NCBI RefSeq assembly: GCF_001189955.1
Contig: NZ_LFLT01000011.1
Span: 1 to 64,000, forward strand
Reading direction: 5' to 3'
Length of the DNA stretch: 64,000 nt
Origin: Herbaspirillum chlorophenolicum
GTDB lineage: Bacteria > Pseudomonadota > Gammaproteobacteria > Burkholderiales > Burkholderiaceae_D
Positions 7,006 through 15,633 of this stretch are shown here, piece by piece. The number at the start of each line of letters is the position of its first letter. The first letter of the stretch is position 1. Position numbers and translations under genes: made by a program. The notes under the pieces are model-generated. The model was not told the DNA's origin. It was given only the letters and a program-made list of their open reading frames with translations, and did not search any database.

Positions 7006-8187
7006 ATGTCCAGCCATTCCTACTCTGTTCCCGATCCGTCGCCCCGGCCGCGCGCCCTGGTCATCGGCGGCTCGCTCGGCGGCCTGTTCGCCGGCAACCT
7101 GCTGCGCAGCATCGGTTGGGACGTCGACATCTTCGAGCGTTCGGCCCACGACCTCGACAGCCGCGGCGGCGGCATCGTGCTGCAACCGGATGTGGTCGAA
7201 GCGCTCCGCCGCACGGGCATCGACTTGAGCGCGATCAGCCTCGGGGTGCCTTCGGAGCATCGCGTCGTATTCCGGCCGGACGGCAGCATTCGTTCCAGGC
7301 AATATGCGCCCCAGACGCAAACCTCGTGGTCGCTGATCTACACGACACTGCGCTCTGCCTTCGGCGATGCGCACTACCACCAAGCCAAAGTGCTGACCCG
7401 AATCGAACAGGATAGCGCCGCCAACAAAGTCACCGCCCACTTTGCCGACGGCACTGATGAAATAGGCGATCTGCTCATCGGGGCGGACGGCGGAAATTCG
7501 ACGGTGCGCCAGCAGCTCTGGCCCCAGCAGGTACCCTCCTATGCCGGCTATCTGGCCTGGCGCGGACTGGTTCCCGAAGACGAAATGCCCGCAGCCGCGC
7601 GGGAATCCCTGCATGGAGACTTTGGTTTTGCCAACAACACCGGCTCGCACATCCTGGGCTACCTGGTGCCCGGGGGAAACAATGACGTGCGTCCGGGTCA
7701 CCGGTTCTACAACTGGGTCTGGTACCGTGTGGCCGATCCGGATCAACTGGCCCGAATCATGACCGACCGGGACGGCCGGCAGCGCGGCTATTCGATTCCA
7801 GAAGGAATGCTCGCCGAACACTGGGTCAAGCATGTCCACGAAGAAGCCCGTGCATTGCTGCCGCCAGGATTTAGCGCCATCGTCGAAGCGACACGGCAAC
7901 CCTTCGCGCAAGCAATCCGCGATCTTGCATCGGACCAGATGGTGGCAGGCCGTGTCGTCATTCTCGGAGATGCAAGCGCAATACCGCGTCCACACACGGC
8001 AGCCAGCACATCGAAGGCAGCTTCCAATGCGCTGGACCTGGCAGATGCGCTATCGGCTACGCCGGATAATATCGATGCCGCGCTGAAGAACTGGGAGCCA
8101 CGGCAAATTGCACTCGGCAAGGCATTGCGCCGACAAGGGACACAGACCGGCAACTACCTGCTGTTCCAACGTCCGCCCGCTAGCTGA
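7006..8187 (+). CDS. FAD-dependent monooxygenase (aromatic hydroxylase type)
   Basis: A 393-residue group A flavoprotein monooxygenase. Visible motifs are the dinucleotide-binding ALVIGGSLGGLFAGNLL near the start, the DG motif LLIGADGGNSTVRQQ mid-protein, YLAWRGLVPE and NWVWYR (both typical of the 2,6-dihydroxypyridine-hydroxylase-like branch), and the FAD-ribityl motif VVILGDASAIPRPHTAAS. The family inserts one oxygen atom into aromatic or heteroaromatic substrates using NAD(P)H; the substrate here is unknown. ATG 7006 is preceded by AAGGAGA at 7-bp spacing. The operator at 6909-6927 suggests control by the upstream LysR protein. Confidence 0.88.
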   Translation: MSSHSYSVPDPSPRPRALVIGGSLGGLFAGNLLRSIGWDVDIFERSAHDLDSRGGGIVLQPDVVEALRRTGIDLSAISLGVPSEHRVVFRPDGSIRSRQYAPQTQTSWSLIYTTLRSAFGDAHYHQAKVLTRIEQDSAANKVTAHFADGTDEIGDLLIGADGGNSTVRQQLWPQQVPSYAGYLAWRGLVPEDEMPAAARESLHGDFGFANNTGSHILGYLVPGGNNDVRPGHRFYNWVWYRVADPDQLARIMTDRDGRQRGYSIPEGMLAEHWVKHVHEEARALLPPGFSAIVEATRQPFAQAIRDLASDQMVAGRVVILGDASAIPRPHTAASTSKAASNALDLADALSATPDNIDAALKNWEPRQIALGKALRRQGTQTGNYLLFQRPPAS

Positions 8188-8277
8188 TCCGCAGCGCCGG
8201 AGTCACCACGCTTCGGCCGCTTTGGGCATAATCCGCATGGTCGGGCACCATCGTGCAATTACATCGGAACACCTATC

Positions 8278-8859
8278 ATGAACACTGTACCGGCAAAAAA
8301 TCAGCCAACCGGCGACCAGGGCGCCACAGTCGTCGTCACGCATCGCGTGCGTACGCACAAGCATGCGGAGTACGAACGCTGGCTGGAAGAGATCGCCCCG
8401 CTATGCAAGGCCTCGCCAGGCTACCTTGATTGGCATATCGTCCGGCCGATTCCAGGGCTTTCGGAAGCCTACACCGTTGTGGTCCGCTTCGACACAACCG
8501 AGCACCTCAAGCTGTGGCTGGACTCCCAGGACCGAGCCCGGCTGATCAGGCAGGCCCAGCCCATGTTCGTCACCGGGGACGATTTCTTCGTCAGCAGCGG
8601 CTTGGACTTCTGGTTCGCACCTACGGGAGCGAAAGCCAAGCTGCCGGTTCGATGGAAACAATACCTGCTTACCTGGTCCGCCATCTACCCGCTTGCGCTC
8701 CTGGTACCGTCCATCGTTGCGCCATGCCTTGCCGCACTAGGCGCTCCTCCGATCACGCCGCTGACTACGCTTGCCGTGACAGGAGTGATGGTCTTTTTGA
8801 TGGTCTATGTGATCATGCCTCGCTATACGCGCCTCGTACAGCGCTGGCTTTTTGGTTAG
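8278..8859 (+). CDS. ABM-domain protein with two C-terminal membrane segments
   Basis: A 193-residue protein with an N-terminal antibiotic-biosynthesis-monooxygenase (ABM) ferredoxin-like domain at about 15-110 (VVVTHRVRTHKHAEYERWLE, PGYLDWHIVRPI), then two predicted membrane segments at about 127-150 and 159-180. ABM domains in quinol monooxygenases are soluble; this membrane-tail form is a recurring but uncharacterised architecture. It lies 90 bp downstream of the FAD monooxygenase on the same strand and may be cotranscribed. Catalytic activity is uncertain. Confidence 0.8.
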   Translation: MNTVPAKNQPTGDQGATVVVTHRVRTHKHAEYERWLEEIAPLCKASPGYLDWHIVRPIPGLSEAYTVVVRFDTTEHLKLWLDSQDRARLIRQAQPMFVTGDDFFVSSGLDFWFAPTGAKAKLPVRWKQYLLTWSAIYPLALLVPSIVAPCLAALGAPPITPLTTLAVTGVMVFLMVYVIMPRYTRLVQRWLFG

Positions 8860-8976
8860 AAATACGGCGGTCTGGCGCACGCAGCAGTGCAGCAATACGC
8901 TACCCATGATCTTGCTATGTCACCATCCCGGTGACGGCATAAATCGCCAGACAAGAACGTAAGAAAGGAACATCGA

Positions 8977-9355
8977 ATGAACGATTCGAATCGTAAGAAC
9001 CTCCACCAACTGGCTTCGGATCTGCGCAAATTGCACAAGCTGCTGATCGACTACCAGTCACGCGCCTTTCGACCATCTGCAGCTAGTGACCACCCATCCC
9101 GACTTCGCCTGGCTGCGCATCCTGTCGGAATTCATGGTCGAGATCGACGAACGGCTGGATGAAAAAACGGCCCCGACCGATGAAGAGTTGTTCGTCTTCA
9201 AATCCACGCTGGAAAAACTGATCGGCCCGTCACCGGCCAGCCATACCGAATTCCGCGAGAAATACCTGGGCGCCCTCCACGACTCTCCGGCTCTGACCAT
9301 CCAGCACGGCGCGGTACGCATGGCGCTGGGCAAGCTGGGGCGGCGTCCGGACTAG
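8977..9355 (+). pseudogene. Frameshifted small conserved hypothetical gene
   Basis: The first frame starts at ATG 8977 (MNDSNRKNLHQLASDLRKLH, then KLLIDYQS). Near 9055-9062 the coding signal passes into the next frame, which reads HAPFDHLQLVTTHPDFAWLR, then SEFMVEIDERLDEKTAPTDEELFVFKSTLEKLIG, to the stop at 9355. The span is a multiple of three plus one, so one base has been gained or two lost. Joined, it would be about 125 residues and resembles a conserved soluble helical family of unknown function in which LHR/LHK-LL is followed by a PxFAWLRxLSE block. A GTG at 9086 could still express the second part. A sequencing error is the alternative. Confidence 0.65.
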
Positions 9356-9711
9356 TTAAACCACTACATAGATAAGCGTGCACCGGAATTAACCGTATCC
9401 AATCGTCAATACTGAGAGGCCGATCAGCCAAAGGAGGATGATAGCTGTGCGCATACACTTCAAATTCCTCAATCCAATCTGTTGAGTTGCATTCAAAGCT
9501 GCCCCTCTTTCCTAGGAACTTTGCATCCTAAGTTGCCCCATGTCTAGACCACAATCCTACTCAAGATAGCGAGCGGGAGATTTGGACCACTGTGGAAGCT
9601 GGGTCAAATGGAGAGGGGAAATTCTGCGAGAAAATCGACACTTGTTTCTCAATGAGAATTTCTACATCTGACAGCGTTTGTTTAAGGGGCCAATACCTTC
9701 ACAACGCATGC
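9356..9711. other. 356-bp intergenic region, nothing recognised
   Basis: This lies between the frameshifted gene and the convergent RibD-like gene. I see no frame with a supported start, no strong hairpin followed by Ts, and no RNA gene. Confidence 0.5.
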
Positions 9712-10374
9712 TTAGGCTCCCGTATGCCCTTGTCGCCGCAGAACGACATGCGTGGCCTTCTCCGACGCCACGAATTCCACGCATTCGTATCCCATAGTCC
9801 GCAAGTCAATCCCTTCGAACAGCGGCTCTCCCCGGCCAAGCAGGACCGGCGAGATAGCAATGTGCAGTTCATCAATGAGGCCCTCGCGGAGATACTGCCG
9901 GATTGTGTCTGCTCCGCCGCCGATCCGCACGTCCATTCCGGCCGCAGCCTCGCGTGCACGATCGAGCGCTTCACGAATGCCTCCGGTTACGAAGTGGAAT
10001 GTGGTTCCGCCCTCCATCTCGATGGAGGGCCGAGCATAGTGGGTCAAGATGAAGACTGGAACGTGATACGGTGGATTGTCTCCCCACCAGCCTTTCCAGT
10101 TTGTGTCCGGCCAGTCCCCACGATTGGGGGAAAACATATTTCTTCCCAGAATCCAGGCCCCGACATTCTGGAAGCTGCGGGCAGCGAAATCATCGTCAAC
10201 CCCAGCCGTACCGCCGTCCTTGCCGAACAAGGCACGCTGGAACGTGCGTGTTGGGACTAGCCACTGGTGCAGCTCCGTCCCGCCAACGCCGAGCGGATTG
10301 TTGATGTCTTGATTCGGCCCTGCTCCGTAGCCATCGAGCGAGACGGTGAAGCCATTAACGCGAACTCGTGTCAT
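9712..10374 (-). CDS. Dihydrofolate-reductase-fold / RibD C-terminal domain reductase
   Basis: A 220-residue protein of the RibD_C (dihydrofolate-reductase-like) family. Motifs are the N-terminal MTRVRVNGFTVSLDGYGAG, GAWILGRNMFSP, and the NADPH-binding segment MDVRIGGGADTIRQYLREGL followed by IDELHIAISPVLLGRGEPLF. These stand-alone proteins bind NADPH; few have known substrates. AAGGAG lies 8 bp before the ATG. It is monocistronic and flanked by long non-coding stretches on both sides. Confidence 0.88.
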   Translation of the reverse strand: MTRVRVNGFTVSLDGYGAGPNQDINNPLGVGGTELHQWLVPTRTFQRALFGKDGGTAGVDDDFAARSFQNVGAWILGRNMFSPNRGDWPDTNWKGWWGDNPPYHVPVFILTHYARPSIEMEGGTTFHFVTGGIREALDRAREAAAGMDVRIGGGADTIRQYLREGLIDELHIAISPVLLGRGEPLFEGIDLRTMGYECVEFVASEKATHVVLRRQGHTGA

Positions 10375-10868
10375 CGTTTAACTCCTTTTATATGCCTGTT
10401 AGCTTTTCCATTTTCGTAGCCAAGTAAGGAATGCCCAACAAAACACGAAATGCAAACACCAAGATTCCAAGCAGGAAATCATTCCAGATTTGCAAATAGC
10501 CTATCCGGCCACATCCTTATCTCTAGTATTCGAATTAACCCGAACACCAATTTAGGCAAGAATACTCTCGATGGAAAGGTATTTGATGACAAAGCAAAGA
10601 TGATCGTTTACCTCGGGTTCAAACAAGAGGCCGCAGTCTGGTTTGAGACAACAACGATAGGTATGTAGAAGCATGCCATTCAGTTACTACAGGTGGATGC
10701 ATCAGCCTCAACAGGAACGCCAGGAGTTATGTCGCAGAGCAAGGCTATACGCCGGATCAGCAGCGTATCCAAGAGCTTGAAGCGCGCATCAATAACTTCG
10801 ATATTGCTATTTACTTCACCGGGTATATTGGTCAATATCGTATGCACATATCATCGTCCGTTTCGGCA
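10375..10868. other. Intergenic region with a possible gene remnant upstream of the Crp/Fnr gene
   Basis: From the TGA at 10644 a frame without ATG reads TTGGCISLNRNARSYVAEQG, then YTPDQQRIQELEARINNFDIAIYF, and continues in phase into the Crp/Fnr gene. The helical, charged composition looks coding but lacks a start. An overlapping frame ending near 10668 reads KMIVYLGFKQEAAVWFETTT. Together they suggest the decayed end of an unrelated gene. No domain recognised. Confidence 0.35.
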
Positions 10869-11561
10869 ATGTCACTATCACCTGAACTCACTACCCTTCT
10901 GGAAAAATCTCGCTGGCCGGCCACGTTGACGGCAGAGCAGATGGCCCGCCTGCGGCACGACATCTACGAGAAATCGTTTCCCAGCGGAGCCATCATTTAT
11001 CCGCGCGGCACGCCGGCAGACCATTGGTTCGGCCTGATCGAGGGCATGATCAAAGTCGATACCGTGGCCCAGGATGGACGATCGACGACCTTCGCCGGTG
11101 TTCCCAGCGGTTCATGGTTTGGTGAAGGCGCCGTCTTGAAGAACGAGCCGCGGCCTTATTCGATTGTGGCCATTCGCGATAGCAAGCTGGCCTTCGTTCC
11201 CAAACAGACTTTTGAATGGCTGCTGCAGCAAAGCACATCATTCAGCCGCTTCGTCATCGACCAATTGAACTGGCGTTGCGGCTACTACGTCGCGCTGGTA
11301 GAAAATCGTCGCTTGAGAGAGGCCTCTGCGAGGGTCGCCTTCTGTTTGTCCGAACTGTTCAATCCGCAGCTCTATCCGTCGACAGAGCAAACGCTCCCGC
11401 TCTCCCAGGAAGAGATTGGCCGGCTGTCAGGACTCTCCCGGCAAAATACCAACAAGGCCTTACGTGAATTGGCCGACATGAAGCTACTATCGGTCGAGTA
11501 CGGCTCGGTAGTCATTCTCGATTTGCCCAGGCTAAGAAAGTTTGCTCATCACGATGAATGA
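10869..11561 (+). CDS. Crp/Fnr-family transcriptional regulator
   Basis: A 230-residue regulator with an N-terminal cyclic-nucleotide-binding-like beta-roll (about 30-130; GAIIYPRGTPADHWFGLIEG, GSWFGEGAVLKNEPRPYSIV) and a C-terminal winged HTH (about 170-225; LSQEEIGRLSGLSRQNTNKA). There is no FNR-type cysteine cluster. The recognition helix SRQNTNK replaces the CRP SRETVGR, so its half-site should differ from TGTGA. ATG 10869 is chosen because homologous similarity starts at LSPELTTLLEKSRW; an in-frame ATG lies 9 codons upstream. Neither start has a strong ribosome site. It is convergent with the acyl-CoA synthetase gene and likely controls that cluster through TGTCT-N6-AGACA sites. Confidence 0.88.
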   Translation: MSLSPELTTLLEKSRWPATLTAEQMARLRHDIYEKSFPSGAIIYPRGTPADHWFGLIEGMIKVDTVAQDGRSTTFAGVPSGSWFGEGAVLKNEPRPYSIVAIRDSKLAFVPKQTFEWLLQQSTSFSRFVIDQLNWRCGYYVALVENRRLREASARVAFCLSELFNPQLYPSTEQTLPLSQEEIGRLSGLSRQNTNKALRELADMKLLSVEYGSVVILDLPRLRKFAHHDE

Positions 11562-11580
11562 GCAGGCTTGCCCCCATTAA

Positions 11581-11609
11581 AGAAAAGGCGCCGGTCAGGC
11601 GCCTTTTCT
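11581..11609. terminator. Bidirectional terminator between regulator and acyl-CoA synthetase
   Basis: A perfect 12-bp stem, AGAAAAGGCGCC and its complement, with a 5-nt loop, A-rich on one side and T-rich on the other. It separates two convergent genes and ends one base from the acyl-CoA synthetase stop. Confidence 0.8.
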
Positions 11610-13268
11610 TCATCCGGCTTTTGCAAGTTCGGTAATGGCAGCCTGGCTTCCGGCAAGCTCCCGCAAGCGGAATTTCTGAATCTTTCCGGTACCCGTCTTC
11701 GGGAGCGAACAGAAGACGACCTTCTTCGGGCACTTGAAGTGGGCCAAACGTTCGCGGCAGAACGAGATGATTTCCGCCCCCGTAGGCTCAGCAACACCTG
11801 CCTTCAGCTCGATGAAGGCGCATGGCGTCTCCCCCCATTTCGCATCGGGCTGCGAAACCACCGCTGCGATTAGCACGGCAGGATGGCCGTGCAGGACATC
11901 TTCGACCTCGACAGAAGAAATGTTTTCCCCGCCCGAGATGATGACGTCCTTGGAACGGTCGGTAATTTGCACATACCCATCGGGGTGCACAACCGCCACA
12001 TCGCCCGTGTGGAACCAGCCGCCGGAGAAGGCGTTTCTCGTCGCTTCCTCATTCTTCAGGTAGCCCTTCATCACGACATTCCCTTTGAGCAGAAGCTCCC
12101 CCTGGGTCTTGCCATCGAACGGCACCGGTTCCAAGGTTTCCGGGTCGGCCACCATCAGGCCCTCAAGAGCGGCCGAGCGATTACCTTGCCGCGCCATCAG
12201 GCGCGCCTGCTCATCCTTGTCGAGCTTCGCCCATTCAGGATTGATGTAGCTGCTGACCGGCGTGCCGGATGCCTCCGTAATGCCGTACACATGTTCGACT
12301 TCAAAACCCAAGGCCAGGACTGCTTTCAGCACCGCAGCCGGCGGCGGCGAACCGGCGGTACGGATCCGGACGCTTCGCGGCAGCGGACGCCTTTCCGGAT
12401 CGGGTGCGTTTGCAATCGAGGAAAGCACAATCGGCGCCGCACAGAAGTGGTCGACGCCGTGGTCCGCAATGGAATCGAAAATGGCCTTCGCCGTGACCTT
12501 GCGCATGCAGACATGGGTTCCGGCCGCGGCTGTGATAGCCCAGGTGAAGCACCAGCCGTTGGCGTGGAACATCGGCAGGGTCCAGAGATAGGTCGGATTG
12601 CGCGGCATGCCCCAGTCCGTCAACTGCGACATGCTCATGACGTAGGTACCGCGATGGCTCGGCACCACTCCTTTCGGGTCAGAAGTGGTGCCGGACGTGT
12701 AGTTCAATGCGATGGCATCCCATTCGTTGGCAGGCCACACGCCTTCGAAGCCGGCATCTCCCTCGTTGAGCAAGCTTTCATAGTCCAGCTCGCCAATTGC
12801 CCGCCCCGGCGGCGCCTCGGTGTCATTGATATCGACGATGAGAGGCTTCGATGGCAAGTCCGCAATCGCACGAGACACCAGGTCGGAGAATTCGCGGTCG
12901 ACCAGGAGAATCTTGCATTCGCCATGCTTCAGGATGAAGCGAACACCGTCGGCATCCAAGCGGCAGTTGATGCTGTTCAGCACGGCGCCGCTAAGCGGGA
13001 TGCCGAAATGGGACTCCAGCATGGCTGGCGTATTGGGCGCCAGGATTGACACCGTATCCCCGCGCCGAACGCCGCGCTTCACAAGCGCGCTGGCCAGCTT
13101 TCGGCAACGCGCGCGGGTCTCGCGCCAGGTCTGGCGCAACCCTCCATGGATAACCGCAATACGGTCACCATATTGGTCTGCGCTGCGATCCAGAAAGTGC
13201 AGTGGGGTCAGCGGAACATGGTTGGCGGCGGTTTGGGACAGCCCCTTCCCATAGATGGATTCTTGCAT
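11610..13268 (-). CDS. AMP-dependent acyl-CoA synthetase/ligase
   Basis: A 552-residue ANL-superfamily enzyme that activates a carboxylic acid to its CoA thioester with ATP. Motifs in order: A3 loop YTSGTTSDPKGVVPSHRG, A5 YGITEASG, A7-A8 GWFHTGDVAVVHPDGYVQIT then RSKDVIISGGENISSVEVED, and the catalytic lysine in PKTGTGKIQKFRLRE. It resembles the medium/long-chain and methylmercaptopropionate-CoA ligase (DmdB-like) branch. The ATG at 13268 has AGGAGA 8 bp upstream; an in-frame ATG 13 codons earlier lacks this. It is divergent from the nitroreductase-MFS-SDR-thiolase operon, so it probably supplies the first CoA intermediate. Confidence 0.92.
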   Translation of the reverse strand: MQESIYGKGLSQTAANHVPLTPLHFLDRSADQYGDRIAVIHGGLRQTWRETRARCRKLASALVKRGVRRGDTVSILAPNTPAMLESHFGIPLSGAVLNSINCRLDADGVRFILKHGECKILLVDREFSDLVSRAIADLPSKPLIVDINDTEAPPGRAIGELDYESLLNEGDAGFEGVWPANEWDAIALNYTSGTTSDPKGVVPSHRGTYVMSMSQLTDWGMPRNPTYLWTLPMFHANGWCFTWAITAAAGTHVCMRKVTAKAIFDSIADHGVDHFCAAPIVLSSIANAPDPERRPLPRSVRIRTAGSPPPAAVLKAVLALGFEVEHVYGITEASGTPVSSYINPEWAKLDKDEQARLMARQGNRSAALEGLMVADPETLEPVPFDGKTQGELLLKGNVVMKGYLKNEEATRNAFSGGWFHTGDVAVVHPDGYVQITDRSKDVIISGGENISSVEVEDVLHGHPAVLIAAVVSQPDAKWGETPCAFIELKAGVAEPTGAEIISFCRERLAHFKCPKKVVFCSLPKTGTGKIQKFRLRELAGSQAAITELAKAG

Positions 13269-13354
13269 TTCACGTCTCCTGAATTTATTGGAATTCTTTG
13301 GTGGCATATGGCTGCCGTTACCAGCAAATGTAGTTGCGGAGTGTGAGTTCAGAC

Positions 13355-13370
13355 TGTCTTGAACAAGACA
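13355..13370. promoter_or_regulatory. Operator copy 1, TGTCT-N6-AGACA
   Basis: TGTCTTGAACAAGACA is a perfect 16-bp dyad with the 5-6-5 layout of Crp/Fnr-family sites. It is one of three in the divergent promoter between the acyl-CoA synthetase and nitroreductase genes. Confidence 0.75.
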
Positions 13371-13403
13371 TTACCCATCATTTGTGACACCTCCCATTTC
13401 AAA

Positions 13404-13419
13404 TGTCTTACTCAAGACA
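13404..13419. promoter_or_regulatory. Operator copy 2, TGTCT-N6-AGACA
   Basis: TGTCTTACTCAAGACA has the same 5-bp arms as copy 1. It lies 49 bp (start to start) from copy 1, nearly five helical turns, and ends one base before copy 3. Confidence 0.75.
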
Positions 13420-13420
13420 A

Positions 13421-13436
13421 TGTCTTGAACAGGACA
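13421..13436. promoter_or_regulatory. Operator copy 3, TGTCT-N6-GGACA
   Basis: TGTCTTGAACAGGACA differs from copy 1 at one arm position (A to G). It is 17 bp from copy 2, so two dimers could sit side by side, on the nitroreductase side of the divergent promoter. Confidence 0.7.
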
Positions 13437-13512
13437 GCACATATCCCTCATCGCTACTAATCTCCGGCACTAAACCGATACCCATCGGCGACATAAAAAC
13501 AAGGAGACGAAG

Positions 13513-14238
13513 ATGAACCGTGAGGGACTTCCCCCGGTAATGAATGAGGACATGCTGCGCGAGGCGGTTGAATGGGCCATTGCAACAAGACGCAGTGTGC
13601 GCGCCTTTCTTCCAACCGAAGTACCCAGGGAAAAGATCGAGGAGATTCTCGATGTCGCCCGGTTTGCAGCCACCGGGGTGAATCTGCAGCCATGGCGGGT
13701 GCATGTAGTCACAGGCAGCGCAAAAGACCGGCTGTGCTCCGCCATCCGCGAAGTCGATGACAACCCAGCATTGGCAGCGCAGCACCAGGACGAATGGGAA
13801 TACTACCCAACCGAATGGAGGTCCCCGTACATCGATAGGCGCCGCGATGTCGGCTGGAATCTCTATGGCCTGCTTGGCATCGAAAAAGGCGACAAGGCGC
13901 GAATGCATGCGCAGCACGGGCGGAACTATTCGTTTTTCGGCGCCCCGGTGGGCCTGCTCTTCACCATCGACAGGGTGATGCAGCAAGGAAGCCTACTGGA
14001 TTACGGCATGTTCATGCAAAACATCATGGTGGCCGCGCGGGCGCACGGCTTGAGCACCTGCCCCCAAGCCGCATTCATGAAGTACCACAAGATTATTGCC
14101 GCCGAGCTCGGCTTCGCCCCCGATGAAAAGTTCGTGGTCGGAATGAGCCTCGGCCATGCGGATCCCGAAAAAATCGAAAACACGCTGGTCACCAAACGTG
14201 ACGGAGTTGCTTCATTCGCGAAGTTCTATAGCAAGTAG
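13513..14238 (+). CDS. Nitroreductase-family FMN oxidoreductase
   Basis: A 241-residue nitroreductase-fold protein. The N-terminal FMN-phosphate motif RRSVRAFLPTEVPREKIEEI and the GVNLQPWRVHVV segment are clear. MQNIMVAARAHGLSTCPQAA matches the conserved second FMN-binding block, and VVGMSLGHADPE closes the domain. AAGGAG lies 8 bp before the ATG. It heads an operon with an aromatic-acid-type transporter, SDR and thiolase, so it may reduce a pathway intermediate (nitro group, quinone or enone), but this is inference. Three Crp-type operators lie just upstream. Confidence 0.9.
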   Translation: MNREGLPPVMNEDMLREAVEWAIATRRSVRAFLPTEVPREKIEEILDVARFAATGVNLQPWRVHVVTGSAKDRLCSAIREVDDNPALAAQHQDEWEYYPTEWRSPYIDRRRDVGWNLYGLLGIEKGDKARMHAQHGRNYSFFGAPVGLLFTIDRVMQQGSLLDYGMFMQNIMVAARAHGLSTCPQAAFMKYHKIIAAELGFAPDEKFVVGMSLGHADPEKIENTLVTKRDGVASFAKFYSK

Positions 14239-14265
14239 TACCCACAATAAAACAAGGAGGACGAC

Positions 14266-15624
14266 ATGCAACAAATCGACGTGATCAAGTTGGCCAACGG
14301 GGCCAAATTTAATAAGTTCCACCGCTTGATACTTTTCTGGGGCGTGTTGATTCTCGTCCTTGATGGCTACGACCTTGCCGTGGTCGGCGCCGCCCTTCCA
14401 TCCATCATGAAGGAAATGGGCGTGGATGCATCAAAGGCGGGATTCATGGCGAGCTCCGCACTGTTCGGCATGATGTTCGGTGCCATGTTCTTCGGCACCC
14501 TGGCCGACAAGATCGGCCGTCCGCTCATGCTGGCTGTCGGTGTGGGCACTTTCAGCGCCTTCACTGCGGCCGCCGGCCTCGCCCACGACCCGATTACCTT
14601 CAGCGTGCTTCGCTTCCTGGCGGGCCTGGGCATTGGAGGCGTGCTGCCGGTAGTGACTGCGCAGATGGGAGAGTTTTCTCCGGTGAAAGTCCGGGCGCGT
14701 CTCGTCACCCTTGTGTTCGCGGGCTATTCCGTAGGCGGGGTTCTGGTCGCACTGACCGGAAAACAGCTGATTGAGGCATATGGCTGGCAATCCGTTTTCT
14801 TTGTGGCTGGCCTGCCTGTTCTCCTGATCCCCTTCATCCTGAAGACCATGCCTGAATCCATGGCGACGTTGCACCGTAAGGGCCTCCAGGGCGAGCTGGC
14901 AAAGATCGCCAGGAAAATCGACCCCAGCCTTCGCTTGAGCGGCAACGAAGAGTTCGTGCTGCCGATGGCAGAGCGCGTCGCCAACGCCCCGGTCAGGATG
15001 CTGTTCGCCAACGGCCGCGGCTTCAGCACCCTGATGATTTGGGTGGCCTATTTCACTGGCCTGTTCATGGTCTACTCCCTGAGTTCCTGGCTCACCAAGC
15101 TCATGGCCATGGCCGGCTACAGCCTGGGTTCGGCATTGAACTTCGTCCTGGTCTTCAACTTCGGCGCCATGGTCGGCGCCGTCGGAGGCGGCTGGCTGGG
15201 CGACAAGTTCAACATCAAGCATGTGCTCGTTGCCTTCTACATCGTCGGCGCCGTGTCCCTGACATTGATGGGCTTCACCAAGGAAACCTGGCTGCTGTTC
15301 GTGGTGGTCTTCATCGTTGGCGCATCGACCCTGGGAACCCAGCTCCTTGCCTATGCCTACGCCGGCGAGTTCTATCCGGTAGCCATCCGCTCCACCGGCG
15401 TCGGCTTCGCATCCGGTGTCGGCCGCCTGGGCGCCATCATCGCGCCGGTCTTGATTGGCGCCCTGGTTGCCTTGCAACTGCCTCTCGAACAGAACTTCTT
15501 TGGCATCGCCGTCGCCGGCCTGGTTGGCGCCGTGGCAGTGATGCTCATCAACCATAACCTGTCCGGAGACCGGTCGGTCGCAACGCCGCCCCCACAGGCA
15601 CAAAACGTTTCATATAAGACTTAA
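14266..15624 (+). CDS. MFS transporter, aromatic acid:H+ symporter type
   Basis: A 452-residue, 12-helix major facilitator protein. The first helix carries LVLDGYDLAVVGAALP, with the DGYD signature of the aromatic acid:H+ symporter family (PcaK/BenK group), followed by the loop GTLADKIGRPLML. A GGxxPV motif in helix 4 (GIGGVLPVVTAQMGEFSPVK, then VRARL) also fits. It lies 27 bp after the nitroreductase with GGAGG before its ATG. It likely imports the acid that the acyl-CoA synthetase activates; the specific substrate is unknown. Confidence 0.9.
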   Translation: MQQIDVIKLANGAKFNKFHRLILFWGVLILVLDGYDLAVVGAALPSIMKEMGVDASKAGFMASSALFGMMFGAMFFGTLADKIGRPLMLAVGVGTFSAFTAAAGLAHDPITFSVLRFLAGLGIGGVLPVVTAQMGEFSPVKVRARLVTLVFAGYSVGGVLVALTGKQLIEAYGWQSVFFVAGLPVLLIPFILKTMPESMATLHRKGLQGELAKIARKIDPSLRLSGNEEFVLPMAERVANAPVRMLFANGRGFSTLMIWVAYFTGLFMVYSLSSWLTKLMAMAGYSLGSALNFVLVFNFGAMVGAVGGGWLGDKFNIKHVLVAFYIVGAVSLTLMGFTKETWLLFVVVFIVGASTLGTQLLAYAYAGEFYPVAIRSTGVGFASGVGRLGAIIAPVLIGALVALQLPLEQNFFGIAVAGLVGAVAVMLINHNLSGDRSVATPPPQAQNVSYKT

Positions 15625-15633
15625 GGAGTTGCA

